A stretch of DNA of 64,000 nt from Saccharina japonica (GCA_008828725.1 MEHQ01003150.1:237935-301934); one strand, 5' to 3'; shown: positions 1 through 11,071, counted from the first letter of the stretch. Program-made: numbers and translations. Notes: generated by a model not told the origin, from the letters alone.

Positions 1-4
1 CACG

Positions 5-23
5 CCCCCCCCCCCCCCCCCCC
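5..23. repeat. Poly-C homopolymer run
   Basis: Nineteen consecutive C residues at the very start of the window. Long C or G runs recur through the window (5485, 13031, 18212, 19345, 20732, 22951), and several of them flank copies of the LINE described at 19362. Confidence 0.9.
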
Positions 24-207
24 GCCCCGCCGGCCCTCTACTAGGCGGTGGCTAATGCCTGCAGCGGCCTGAACGTGACCTGGAGGAGAGAGTACTTCTC
101 ATCTTGGTGATACATGATTTAAGGATGTGGTACAGGATGGATTTATTTTTTACCGGTCTCAATAGTCTGTGACCACGGAACCTGTATCGCGCTTATTATG
201 GGTACAG

Positions 208-350
208 TAGTGCCGGTCCGTCTGTAGTGCCGGTATGCGCCAGCCAACAATACCGGCACTATAGCCGCAACCGGCACTACTCATTAGTGCCACCTGTGCC
301 AAGCGATTTCCCAGGCACTATCGGGGGCAACCGGCACTATAGAGGCACTA
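208..350. repeat. GGCACTA/TAGTGCC-rich degenerate repeat
   Basis: The word CCGGCACTA and its reverse complement TAGTGCCGG recur about eight times in 140 bases in both orientations, so the stretch can fold. It has no coding character. Confidence 0.5.
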
Positions 351-449
351 CTACTACTCCTACTACTGTAGTCGTTGTAGGATGAAAAATAACCGGAACA
401 GGCACCGGGGCTGATGTCATCGCCGGGCAGAGAAGACAGCACGAGATAA

Positions 450-533
450 CAAGGCTCCCCTTCGGGGTGTGGGGGACTTTCGCGCACAGGACAAGGCTCC
501 ACTTCGGGGTGTGGGAAAATTTTCCGCACAGGA
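450..533. repeat. Two-copy 42-bp tandem repeat
   Basis: Positions 450-491 and 492-533 are near-identical units beginning CAAGGCTCC and ending GCACAGGA. The overlapping open frames are by-products of the repeat. Confidence 0.75.
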
Positions 534-1074
534 TGTGCGCGCCGCGTTACGTCGAGAACATGCCACCAGTGACCGCCCGTGCTGCGTTTTGGCACTGCAA
601 ACAGTAGGATTGCTGTGGTATCCTATCCTGGGCACGCCCAGTCCACAGCACGCACTGGCACACATTTTAACGGGCCTGTCTCGTGGGAGAAGTACCAACG
701 TTTTAAGAGGGGAAACTACGGTAGTACCTGGAGATTCTCGTGTCTACGAGAGTACGAGCAGTCAGTGTGGAATATCTTGGGGGGTGGAAAGCCTAGCTGG
801 AAATAGTGTGCGATGTATGCTTTGGAAGGACAACGTACTTGGAAATAGTTTGGGATGGTGATTATGAGAAGAGGTTTTCCAGTACGAGCAGAACACGTGG
901 AGATAGTATCATACGCTGCTCCATGTCCTTCCTCCCGTTTCCCCTAAGATTGGCGGGATTCTCTGAGTCAGTCGTGATTTTGTTTTTTTCAATTAAAAAA
1001 CAATCCCACGCCAGCCCCGCGAGTTCTGCTCTTCCGATTTAGTCTATATGATAGGTTCGCATTTCGGGCAGATG
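534..1074. other. No recognisable feature
   Basis: Short overlapping open frames occur, but none has a recognisable domain or splice context. I see nothing supportable here. Confidence 0.5.
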
Positions 1075-1235
1075 ATATCACGATCTAGATCATGTAGATT
1101 ATCTCACCTGCCGCTGTGAGAGATTGTGCAGGATCTGTACAGTACAGATCCAACCCAGGAGACATGTGCTAGATCATACGGCTCTCACCCGGCCGGCAAC
1201 GTGAGATAAAAGCAGTAGATCTTACAGATCAGGGA
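1075..1235. repeat. Fold-back (MITE-like) element, GATCT ends
   Basis: The left end (GATCTAGATCATGTAGAT, then TTATCTCAC and TGAGAG) is matched in inverted order by the right end (CTCTCAC, GTGAGATAA, then TAGATCTTACAGATC). The centre holds a near-perfect 21-bp palindrome, GGATCTGTAC/GTACAGATCC, at about 1131-1152. The arms are imperfect, so this is an old copy. No clear target duplication is visible. Confidence 0.4.
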
Positions 1236-1518
1236 TTTTATCTGCTCTGAAAGATGTAGACCATCCCGTAGCAATCCAATCGATGGTCGATCCGAGTTGT
1301 GCAACTTCGGCGAGCTTTGCGTGGTGTGATACATCACACTGGCTGCGCGTCTTCCTCGCCCTATATTCCTCGTGAGGGATAGTACCAGTCTGTGAACGTA
1401 AACATAAGTACCGTTAGGTTATAGATGGGAAGACCAAACGTTGCTTACATTTCTGTCCACGGTGTGTTGTAGTATCACAGTCGCGGCGACTCCTCCCTCC
1501 CCAGAAGGCGGCCACTCC

Positions 1519-1611
1519 GGACGGAAATATAAGGAACGTTTATGCATTTATGTGACGAAACGGTCCTTCTATTTCTGCCCAGAGTCTGGACGGAAATATA
1601 AGGAACGTTTA
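1519..1611. repeat. Repeated 24-bp word pair
   Basis: The word GGACGGAAATATAAGGAACG occurs at about 1519 and again at about 1588. The inverse word (CGGTCCTT) lies between and after them. Non-coding. Confidence 0.6.
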
Positions 1612-3815
1612 AGTATCGATCTGAAGACTTAGCGGTCCTTACCATATAAAAAAAAATGGGAGTGGTTATACTGAAGGTAGTGTGGGACACACCCTGTATT
1701 TTTTAAATAATAAATCGAATCTGGGCCTGTATGCCGGTTTCTTATTTGAGGTGGCCGGTACTGTACTATTAATAGATCAGGGGGTCGTCGGGGGCTTAGA
1801 AGAAAATAGTGGGCGTTTCTGGTGCTGCAAGGGCACCAGTTGATTTCTCGAACGAGTCGTACATACTGCTGTATACGTACGGTATATACTGCGACGTAAT
1901 TTTACACGCTCGTTGGCCCCATTGTTATGGTGTTTATGTGTTCGGTGTTCGTGTGTGCGTTTTCTAGTACATTGTGGTAGCACAGAATTAGGCCGAGAAA
2001 CGGGCGATATAGATCCGTTGGGTCGGGCATCCCATATACCCGTTGGGTCAGAGATGCGATAGATCCGTTGACGTAGTTAGACGTTCGACATCTATATCCG
2101 TTGGGTCAGAAATGCGATACGTAGATCCGTTCTGTTTCAGACAAATACATGCGACAGATCCGTTGACAGATCCGTTCGGCCAGAGGTAGGTGTGGGAATG
2201 AATGAATGCCGTTTTTGGGCCCGTTCTTGCTGCGATATTGACGCGTATATATAGTGGATCGGAGGTGTGGGGTGGTGTGGTTGACTTTTTTTGTGGGGCT
2301 TGAGAGGAACAAAGTGCGAAAAATGTGACGGAATCATACAGCTTCGGTTACTTACGCAGAGCAGGCAGCCCGGGCCGCAGTTAGGGGTGGGGGGGGGGGG
2401 TTCCGAAGTACAGCGTAAGCAGCTATACACGGAAAGCACGCATCATGGTCAATATCATAGTGGTCGTTCGTACTCTGCTGTACGACGCTCTTCCTACGTA
2501 GGGCGGTCGATAAGGTCGCACATTGCACTTTCTCGTTTTTTTTTCCGTTTGCCGCTACGTCTATATATATTCATATTACACCAACCTGGGCGAAAAATTG
2601 TAAGCACCGTTGGTTATTGATTTTGATACGTTGTGAACGGTCCTTATGTATTCGCTTTCCGTGCAGAGGGGTATACAGACACATGGGGTTTCCAAGAGGG
2701 TTGCGAAGCGTCGTAACGTGCTGCTGTAGCATGGTAGCAGTGGTGTGTTGTGCGTGCAGCAGTCATCGTGTGGTTTTTGTTTCTGTTGTGACAGTGACAT
2801 TCGAGAGAGTCACGCCGGTATATCAGCGATATATCCGTTGAGTAGAAGATATCCGTCGAGTCGGAGGTGGGAGTAATAATTCATACATTTTTTTCAAGGC
2901 ATACTACTACGTGAGGATATGTTTTTTTCTTGATATTTCGTTCTGACAAGAGTGCATACTATTAATAGAGAGAGGCTGACATTCATGAAGGACCGATATT
3001 TTTCATGGGCCATTTAGGGTCTACGAAGGGGAAAATTATACTGGTGGTACTATTGGTATTCATAAGAGACCATCCTTTCTGGGCGCGTCAAAGCCTCTTA
3101 TCGCCTTATTATACTGATTTCAGGGTGGGGGTGCGGTCAGTCAAGTGTTCAAATTGCGGCATCCTACTATTAATATTGCAACATCATTGATGACGGCCGT
3201 AAGCTGAAAGGGACGAGCAGGTGGGGGCTACAGTAATAATAGTAGTCCTAAATCATCGATATTGACGGTATTCGACCAATTTTGTCAGTTTTTTTCATTC
3301 TGAATGAATAATTGCCTTGCACCTTGTCGAAAGAAAGATCACATACACAAACACCGTAATATCGTACTTCGCACTTAAGCGAGTCAAGATCAATAGCAGC
3401 TATTAATGAAAGTAAGTACCAATTTCGCCTCTGTCTGGCTGGGTTGAAGGAACAAGCGAAACAAATGGTTACGCCATCAATCAGACAGATCATGATCTGC
3501 ACTGCTGTAGTATTAATAGTAGACCATCTATCTACCGTATACCGTATACAGGACAGCAGGGCAGTGTATAATGTTGTAGTGATGCTCGAGATATGTGATG
3601 GAACGGGCGCAGGAATGATCGTTGCTGGCTTACAGTACGAAGAATCACAGCTTTCTCTTCAGTTTAGGTGACGTCTTGTTTTATCTGAACTCTCTGACGA
3701 CGGGAAACAGAAAAAAAAGGCAAGAGCTGGATTGAGCTGGAAAAGGGAAAGTGGGCAGAGTGACTTGGTGAGGGCTTTGCCTCAAGACAGCGAAGCCCTT
3801 TTGCTCTCACTAGCA
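1612..3815. other. Gene-free stretch with a degenerate AGATCCGTTGG minisatellite
   Basis: Between about 1990 and 2190, and again at about 2820-2865, the unit ATAGATCCGTTGGGTCAGA recurs about eight to ten times at irregular spacing. The rest (including 2191-2819 and 2866-3815) carries only short open frames without splice sites or domains. Confidence 0.5.
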
Positions 3816-3819
3816 GGCC

Positions 3820-4165
3820 GCTAGATGGGTAGCTATACTCGTAAGAGCCTATAGGGAACTTTCCAATGGTGCTTTACTATTCCTCAGTTATCGCTTATCC
3901 TGTCCAAGGGGTAATGTCAATCCTGTGGTATTCTAGAAGCTAATTCCACAGGTTCTCTCGTATGTATGGAATATTATGATGCTCAGTACATTCCTATGGG
4001 CTTACGAAGCATCGATGCTACTACTTGCTGCCTATCCGATCTACCAAGGGAGATTGAGTACACGATAATAATCTTAGGATGGCACCAAGGCTGTGGACCT
4101 GTAAGATTATCTCAGAACCTAAACCATTCCATAATAGCCGTAGAGAGCACATCATCACAGTCAGT
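3820..4165 (+). repeat. Diverged dispersed repeat (family with copies at 14690 and 23052)
   Basis: The words TATTCTGTCCAAGGG (or close variants), TTCCTATGGGCTTAC, TCTGATCTACCAA and AATAATCTTAG occur in the same order here and at about 14690-15033 and 23052-23397. This copy is clearly diverged from the other two, which are themselves near-identical. No reading frame is conserved. Confidence 0.65.
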
Positions 4166-4314
4166 TTCTCCACGCATTCGAACAGCGCGTCTCCATGGTG
4201 CAGGGAGCGGAGCGCATCTTCAAGCCCAGCGATGGCATGGTCATTGATGTCGCACGCGGCCTCGTGAGCTGACAACACCCTTCGTCGATACCGACTTTAC
4301 ACCCCATACGCCTC

Positions 4315-5106
4315 ATGACCAGCCCTGACCCGTTCCCCACGGCAATCGAGCTGTGGGCGGCATTTGAGGTACTACACACAGTAGCCACCAATAATGCGCC
4401 GGCGGTAAACGGGTCGCGCTTTGAGGCCATCTCCTCCGGTGGTGACGTACAAGTAGCGAACATTCGCGTTCTGGTGATAACCGGCTGGCTTTTTAAGGAC
4501 TACCCTGAGCTGGGTAACCGATCGACCGTTTACTCCTGTCGCTCAGTAAGTATCACCTTCGCAAAACTCTAGAGCGGCCTGAAGTATTACCCTGTTGCTG
4601 GATAATCGATCGATCGATCGTTTACCCTTCGCCTGCACGCCAAGCTCAAAGCTGACCGCTCAGAGGCGCGCGAGGCACGCCAGGAAGCAGCGCAGAGAGA
4701 AGAAGCACTTTGTTCGAGGCTATCCTCGGCGGTGGCCGATAAGCGAAAATTGACCGCACAATCGACCGACCTCGCCGCAAAGCTGGTCCACGTCCAGAAG
4801 CGACTAGAGGACGAGAAGCACGCAAACGACGAGATGGCCATGGCCTTTGATAACGCTCTGAAGGCGGGGACAGAGCAGCGCGAGATGCAAGAGATAGGGT
4901 CTGCAAGCGCTTCTAGCACGAGGGGCCTAATTCTCGACGACACGATGTACAAGCTCGAGCGCGAGTTGAAGGCGGTCGCAGGAGGGCAGAGGAGGCGGCG
5001 CTTAGAGCGCGCGAAGGTCCGAGGGAGAACGAGGGGAAGGCTTGTGTTAAATAAAGGGCAGGAGACTGACCCCACTATAGGGATTGCAGATAGTTTAGCC
5101 TCCTGA
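4315..5106 (+). pseudogene. Coiled-coil coding-like stretch, probably a decayed or partial gene
   Basis: Two in-frame blocks look coding. Roughly 4318-4470 encodes a segment with the core FPTAIELWAAFEVLHTVA. About 4646-5040 encodes a strongly charged, heptad-rich coiled coil (for example LKADRSEAREARQEAAQREE and LVHVQKRLEDEKHANDEMA), followed by an Arg-rich tail; the frame ends with a stop at 5104-5106. The blocks are separated by a tRNA-related SINE piece (about 4494-4640). A GTGATA donor after 4470 would allow the SINE to lie in an intron; otherwise it interrupts the gene. I recognise no family. Upstream exons are not visible. This could be a chance open frame in GC-richer DNA. Confidence 0.35.
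4494..4640 (+). mobile_element. tRNA-related SINE fragments
   Basis: GACTACCCTGAGCTGGGTAA, then ATCGACCGTTTACTCC and GCTCAGTAAGTAT, follow the order of the SINE at 9421-9535 (which is on the minus strand). A second partial leader (TTACCCTGTTGCTGGATAAT, then GATCGATC) follows at about 4587. Confidence 0.5.
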
Positions 5107-6732
5107 TTATTTGTTTCTGAGCGTTGCAGCTCGTCAAGTGAGCAGCAACCGGTAAGTACGATACTCTTGTTTCTTTTTTCGTTTTAGGACTAGCGCATGC
5201 AGCGCATACAGCGCATACAAATGGTGGTCGGGCTTCGCGAAATAACTCCTTCGAAGTCACGTTCCCGGTGAGATATTGAGTTCCTCCTCAGGTGAGGAGG
5301 TCAGACAATAAGCCACCACCCCTACAAGGTCATTGCTCAGGGGGAAGGGGCGGACGTACGCGACTTCGGTCTGGTACATTGCCATGGAATGAATAATTGC
5401 TGTAGTTTGCGAAGTGGGAGTATCTGCGTAAAACATGCGTGTGTGTTGCTGTACGATGCCAGACACGTGCGACCCCATACTCGAGGGGGGGGGGGGCGTA
5501 CTCGTTTGTTGCTTGCCTTAGTCATTTGACTAGGGGGCTATGCTTTGGTTGAAGAACATGTGTGATGCAGGCCTTGGTGGGCGCGACTGGAAGCATCGTG
5601 AGCGGGGCGTGATGGGTAGTGCGCGTCGATGGCCGCATCAGCGATGAGGGGCCTTGAGCTGCAGTGGGCTAAGCCCCCTGATCCAGTCATAGTGCCGCAT
5701 GTCGGCGTCTCCGGTAGGGCAATTCGGCTTTTCCTGTCCGTCTGATAACTATTAATTACATCCTCTACACCCGTATACGGTCGCACGACTGCTGCCATCC
5801 ATGACACAAGTGCAACCCTTGCACTGTCGTGTTCTTGGTTCACACCACGCGCCGCCCTACACCACGAATATGACCCGCCTGACAGGTCATAGGCGACTAC
5901 GAGGAGTGCACTGTCCACTTTGAAGCCATGAGCGGACGGAATGCCGTATATGCCGAGAATTTTCAAGAGGCACAGGACTACAGTACTTTGAATTATATTT
6001 CCAAGAGGGCCGAGAGTTGCGAGCACGGGCCCACGAGTGTAGCTACGTGGCCGGTTGGTAAGGCCCCTCTTATCGCTCATCTCCTGCTGGTGTGAAGGGC
6101 TTGCTTATGCCAGTGGCATGTAGCTTGCTATAGCTGCCACAACATGATTGCCATCCTACATTGCTGTGCACTCGTCGTGTTGACCGGCAGCACAATATTT
6201 GCAAACACATATATCGCGTCATTGCTGTGGTGGATCTTGATTTTAGTCGGTGGAAAACCGGCTTGTGCCACAACGCTGTGCCCGCGACGGTCGTTCAACC
6301 GTTGCGATAAACTGCGATAGCTTGGAAGAAGAGATAAATAAGCCCCAGAAGGAGACGCTGGAGTGTGGCCAGCATCTGACCTCCCGCGGCGGCAGCGACG
6401 CTACCTGCGAGTGCCCCGCAATGGAGGTGGGATAGACGTGCAAGTCGCGCACAGTAGTCCGGACGCTGTTTCGCTTTTACCAGCGCAAACAAAGGGTTAG
6501 CGTTCCTCCCTAGGCGACTGGCTCCGTAAATGCTAGGAGCGCAGTTTATTTACTGCTTCGGTGTCACGGCGGGAAAACCGCAGACCAGGACGACCACTCC
6601 AGGAGTTCCACACGATGTCCAGTGACTTCTTCTGCCAACGGGTTTTACGACAGGAGCATGCATAGTACGGCATGCGTGTTTTCCGACAGAAAACACACGT
6701 TTTTGCCCGTATCGGTTTTGCAAGGAATCTGT
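5107..6732. other. No convincing gene; MITE and LINE-tip fragments
   Basis: At about 5265-5335 lies a fragment of the MITE family described at 6733, recognisable by GAGATATTGAG followed by TCCTC...GAGGAGGTCAGA and CCACCCCTAC. A 180-residue open frame on the minus strand (5538-6080) and a 62-codon frame on the plus strand (6250-6435) have no recognisable domain or clear splice context, and I do not call them genes. Confidence 0.4.
5485..5537 (-). mobile_element. 36-bp LINE 3' tip between G-runs
   Basis: A 12-G run (5485-5496) is followed by the last ~36 bp of the LINE at 19362 (on the minus strand: CAAATGACTAAGGCAAGCAAC, then the stop codon and a short tail). A short G5 run follows. This is an extreme 5' truncation, since only the end of the ORF and its stop remain. 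Confidence 0.65.
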
Positions 6733-6998
6733 GAACGATGCGTGCTATCTACGATAGAGAGAGCACTTTTTGGCTGAGCTTATTTATGAATGATCGAGCT
6801 GCTTGACCCAAAATCGGGGCGGACTGTTATGATTTTGTTGCCATCTTGTTCCTTGTTTGCCTCGGCCATGGGATTATTTATCGGATAGCACTTTCACTTT
6901 CCTTAACAAAACAGTTCAAGGGGTGAGGTACAGAGCTCTTCAAGTAACCACCCTTCCAAGGCAAAAACATTGTGCACCTCTATCGTAGCATGCGTCAA
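6733..6998 (+). mobile_element. ~265-bp MITE, family 1, copy 1
   Basis: The left end (GATGCGTGCTATCTACGATAGAG) and the right end (CACCTCTATCGTAGCATGCGTC) are inverted repeats of each other. Internal landmarks shared with the other copies are TTGGCTGAG, GAATGATC, GACCCAAAATCGG and, near the right end, GTACAGAGCTCTTCAAGTAA with CCACCCTTCCAAGGCAAAAA. No coding capacity. Confidence 0.65.
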
Positions 6999-7924
6999 AC
7001 CTGTAGGCTAATGTTTTTGCAAACCTCGAGATGCAGTATTCCCCGAGGATCGTGCCGTGCCTTTTTTTCGCAACCCTTTCGCAGGTAACCAGGTTCCTTC
7101 TCTAGTGCGTAAATTGTTTTTGCCACAACCAGCCATCACTCTACGATGGAACGCCAGCGGAACGCGATTACCACGAAGTTTTAATGAAGTAACTCTCCAC
7201 GGCGACAGGGCTTCGTGTGCGTGATGGTAGTCCTTTCCTTGCAAGGGGGGCAGGTTTTGCGACGCCAGTTATCCTCAATAGTAGATCGACTGGACGCCGC
7301 GATCGATCGAGACGTGCTGTAGATCATGGTGTATCTCCTTGCTCAGTCGGCTTACTACGTATGCGGTGCGCGTGTAGTTCCAAGTTTGGCCGAACTAACG
7401 CTGTGTTTAGTACCACTGGACTATTCTGCTGTAACCCCCTTCTGCCGGCATCCGGATTTCTTCGCACTTTTCGCATCTGTTTTGGCGGTATGCAGGCGTT
7501 CTGCCCCGACAACGCCAACCCGTCCCGGTTGATGGAGACTCCCGTGCCTCGGATGTGCTTCCAGGAGGCGGACACCATTTTTGGACGACCTGGAATATGC
7601 TTCATCGACCACCACGACGGGTGACCAGGCGCCGAGAGCCGCGTTTGTGCCGCCGGTGACACCAGCCGCATCTGCTTTTCTTTATACTCGCACTGAAAAG
7701 CATCTTTGGAAGTGATTGAATCTTCCGTGGAAGCGGCGGAAACTTCCGCGATTCGAACCCGTGGTGGAAAGAGCGAGGCTGGGAGTTGACCTTGTGCTTC
7801 GCACCTGGACAGGTCTAGGATGGCTCCATTCGGCTTCGCCTCACTCCACGGTTTTTATGAAGAAGGCTCTTATGGGAACACATCCTGGCGGGGCCTGTTT
7901 GTGTGGGATCAGGGGTGTGATGGG
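6999..7924. other. No recognisable gene
   Basis: Overlapping open frames of 60-135 codons occur on both strands around 7217-7671, but none shows a domain, a splice pattern or codon bias that separates it from its shadow frame. Confidence 0.4.
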
Positions 7925-8315
7925 ATCACACTTTCTTTGGTGGACGAGTGGTGGTAAGCTTCCACGAATACTTCCACGGAAGCTTCCGTGGAAGCTTCCA
8001 TGGAGTTACCTTTGGCGGAACTTCCATAAAAGCTTCCATGGAAATTTCCGTGGCTTCCACGAAAGCTTCCGTGGAATCTTCCACAGAAGCTTCCACAGAA
8101 GTTTCCGCGGAAGATTCCACGGAATCGTCCACGAAAGTCCGGGGAAGCTTCTGCGAAAGCATCCACGGAATATTCCATAACGGCAGCGTCGAAATCTTCC
8201 ACGGAAGCACGTACGGCCTGCGTGGAAGCTTCCACCGTCCCCGTGGAAGCTTCTACGGAAAATTCCATGGACTTCCGCGGAAGCTTCCGTGAAAGCTTCC
8301 GCCGCTTCCATGGAA
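7925..8315. repeat. GAAGCTTCC palindrome-rich minisatellite
   Basis: The words CTTCCACGGAAG, GAAGCTTCCGTG and TTCCATGGAA recur more than 25 times, roughly every 12 or 24 bases, with the 10-bp palindrome GGAAGCTTCC at the core. A few outlying units occur from about 7725. Because the unit is self-complementary, several frames on both strands are open here (94-155 codons), and I read them as repeat artefacts. The single-stranded form could fold into many alternative hairpins. Confidence 0.8.
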
Positions 8316-8384
8316 AAAAAACAATATAGCGGAATAAAGAGTGCGGCGCGCAGGAGGGCCGCCGGAGGAGCAACATAATGCGGT

Positions 8385-8835
8385 AAATACGCGAATATAC
8401 GCCTCAAAACCCTTTAAACTTATTTTTGGCTACGGCGAATAAAAAAGCGCCTAAAAAAGACTTTAACCCTCGTACGGCGAATAGAAAATGGTGTTTAATG
8501 TTCGTTTTCTACCATGGCGAATAGGACAAGGGGCCGAAACGATGTTTGCATACGCCCAAATGGACAAAAGGTGCTTGGAAAAAAAGTATACTCCTACGGC
8601 GAAATACATTAAAAAAAAAGGTTTAAAACAAAACTCCTCGTGCGGCGATTTAGAAAAAAGACCCCCAAACTTTTTCTCGCCGAAATAAACGCGCAACAAC
8701 AAAAAAACGCCTACGAGTACGGCGAAAAATGTTGCGCGCCCAAAATCGCGTGTTGCGCTGCCCGCAACCAGCCTCGCGGCGACTGTTGCGCAAAACAGTT
8801 GTTTTACTCAAATGTCGCGCCAGCGCAACACCGCA
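8385..8835. repeat. Irregularly spaced CTACGGCGAA motif field
   Basis: The motif (C/G)TACGGCGAA, or a one-to-two-base variant, occurs at about 8431, 8472, 8512, 8596, 8641, 8714 and 8775, in one orientation, in A-rich surroundings. The last ~120 bases are dense in TTGCGC/GCGCAAC. No supportable coding sequence. Confidence 0.55.
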
Positions 8836-9190
8836 ACACCTAATTAATGCCCCGATACAGACTATCTGGTACGAGGGGAATAGGGCTTAGTTCCATGCTA
8901 AACTAAGACATCTAATGGAAGCCTGGGCCTAACCGTTCGTTCGGCGTGGCAACGACAGCAAACCATTAATAACAGCAAGGCCGAGGGTTACATTCAGACA
9001 CTACAAGCACGCGTGAGCACCCCCTCGTTTTCGTCCGTGGGGTGCACCCGTGTGAATCCAAGCATGGACAGTACGCTCAAAGCGCGACCACAACTTCGAC
9101 GAAAGAAAAGCCAATATATAGTAAGATACGCCCGAACGCATCGTTGTCGTTACCTACCACACATTATACGCGCCTCACGACGTCTGCATT
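8836..9190. other. No recognisable feature
   Basis: Nothing beyond short open frames. Confidence 0.5.
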
Positions 9191-9275
9191 TTGTGAAGGT
9201 ATTACCTGCTGAGCTATAGGGGTAAAAGATCGATCGATTACCCAGCCCAGGGTAATCCTTATATCACTCACCCCC
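9191..9275 (-). mobile_element. tRNA-related SINE, partial copy
   Basis: Read on the minus strand it gives GGATTACCCTGGGCTGGGTA, then ATCGATCGATC, then TTTTACCCCTATAGCTCAGC and AGGTAATACCTTCAC. The A-box-like TAGCTCAGCAGG matches the consensus TRGCNNAGYNGG. The B-box half is missing; the sequence departs after 9191. Confidence 0.6.
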
Positions 9276-9409
9276 CCTCTGAACGGCGGGATATTTGGGA
9301 CGTCGGTACCGGATACGGCCGTACGTTGACCTACCCGCTTCGTTTCAGTACCTGGGGAACCAGGGAGACGAGTTATTTGGGGACGCACGCGCAAGCGTTT
9401 CTGAAAACA

Positions 9410-9535
9410 GAAACGTTCGAAGTGAGATTCGAACCCGTGTCCTCGACGACGTCAAATGTGAGGGTATTACCTGCTGAGCTATTGGGGTAAAAGATCGATC
9501 GATTACCCAGCCCAGGGTAATCCTTATAACAATTT
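9410..9535 (-). mobile_element. tRNA-related SINE with A and B boxes
   Basis: The minus strand reads GGATTACCCTGGGCTGGGTA, then GATCGATC, then an A box (TAGCTCAGCAGG), and about 35 bases later a B box (GGGTTCGAATC). The box spacing fits an internal RNA polymerase III promoter. The T-stem and acceptor do not pair well, so this is a tRNA-derived SINE or tRNA relic rather than a working tRNA. Related pieces lie at 9191-9275 and 4494-4640. Confidence 0.6.
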
Positions 9536-9864
9536 TCCAAAGAAACCATGTATATACACCTACAGTATACATCTGTTATAGGTGTAACATCCATCGGTGC
9601 TGTCGAACCCCCACGCGCCGCCGTCCGACCGTCCAACCTCCGGCCAACGAGCACTCAACACCGAATGAATGATATTTTATGATGTCGACTGGCTGTACGT
9701 CTGCTATAAATAGCAGGCCATTCATCTTGTTTCCCAAAAATCACGATCAATCCTTCTTTGCGTACACCAGCCTTTCAGTCTGGCCTCTACACGCTGTTCT
9801 TACAACACGCACATACCTAGAGCCGAGGACAACGTGGAAACATGCCATAATAAATATTTCGTCG

Positions 9865-10570
9865 CTAGCGCACAGGCTCAGTCTGTTGCAACCGGATTCG
9901 CCGCTCCTGCTCAATTCCGACGCACCGTTTCACTGCACACTTTACTTCCTCGTCTGAACGCTTAACATCTTCCCATTTCTGCTGCAGAAAACGATACTGC
10001 TTGGGGCGGTTGGTCGCCTCGTTGTACTCTAGTTGGTTTTCCTCGAAAAACCCGTCCCGGTAGTACCCTAGCAACGTCGAGAGGCTCCACCAACTGCCTG
10101 TAGCGATCCCCCCATCGAAGCCACTGACCCCTGTCGAAGAAGGTGTCCGGCAGTGCCTCTTGCTCGAACAGCTGAATGGTCACCTTCCAGAACTTGGCCA
10201 GCTTGCTCCGAGCAACCTCGATATCGAGTTGCTCGCTCTCGCGGAAGTGCTCGTAGTACCCACCCTGCTTTCCACCGTGATCAGTCTTGTACTTTGTGAT
10301 GAGGGCCATGTTTTCGGAACCGGAGATGTCCTCAAACGCTTGCAAGCGCGAGGCGGCTCTGTCAATAAGGCGGGCTTTGTGGTCCGCGTTTTTGGCCTCC
10401 TCTGTTTGTTGTAGTAAAGCGAGCTTAGAGAGGTCGTTGGCCTGTTCTGTTTGGAGGATAGCTCGCTTAGACAATTTGATGGCCTTCTGCGTTTGAAGTA
10501 GAGCAAGCGCCGAGATCACCACGCCAGAAATACCGAACCCAAAAGCCACTGCCACATTATTCGTGTCCAT
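9865..10570 (-). pseudogene. Membrane-anchored coiled-coil protein, frameshifted
   Basis: The ATG at 10568-10570 opens a frame that starts MDTNNVAVAFGFGISG. Residues ~7-27 form one hydrophobic helix (VAFGFGISGVVISALALLQ), followed by a charged, Gln/Lys-rich coiled coil (~28-75) and a mixed segment with LAKFWKVTIQLFEQEALPD and FFDRGQWLRWGDRYRQLVEP. Near 10070-10085 the sensible frame shifts by one base: the original frame continues with low-complexity Arg/Gln residues, while the shifted frame continues naturally (GYYRDGFFEENQLEYNEATN, then WEDVKRSDEEVKCAVKR) to a stop at 9865-9867. The layout of one N-terminal helix, coiled coil and FxxRG...WLRW...LVEPLD resembles small membrane proteins of the DUF4760 kind, but I am not sure. 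A sequencing error or a short unrecognised intron could also explain the shift. Confidence 0.5.
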
Positions 10571-11071
10571 CCCTGCTGTACCTGCACGTCAGTGGATAGC
10601 GTGGTCCGAGCGGTGCTGCGGTTAACCATAAAACATGTGGCTTGCCATTCTTTGGACCAGGAAACTACAGTGTAACACGTTCTCAATATTTACACACTTC
10701 GGTACAACCCTACAACATGAACACCGACGTTTGATGTTTCCCAGAGATCCACAGGTACATGCGCTTTTGGCATTTCGAAACACGGCTCGCACACTTGCCA
10801 GATGTAATAAAGGGATAACAGAGATCGAACAACGCACACATCGCACACATCGCAACAGTACAGTTGACAATACAACGCACACAACGCACACGTCAGCCGT
10901 ATAGTATTAATAGTATCGATGGTACCAGACCAACATTAATACAAAACAGTAGCCGCCGCACAATATAGTGTATTCAGCTCCGTCGAGGAGTCGGCAATTT
11001 ATTAATAGTGTATATCCGGTATATTTTATTCACAACCGAAGGCGACGGAGACACTCTGCACTCGACATACC
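10571..11071. other. No recognisable feature
   Basis: Short open frames only. About 10838-10892 has a CACA-rich stretch. Confidence 0.5.

Noticed and set aside
5538..6080. 180-codon minus frame
   Set aside because: No domain, no splice context and residue composition unlike a conserved protein; within reach of chance in 64 kb.
7909..8407. Open frames of 94-155 codons on both strands
   Set aside because: They come from the self-complementary GAAGCTTCC repeat; peptides such as GSFRGSFHG merely translate the unit.
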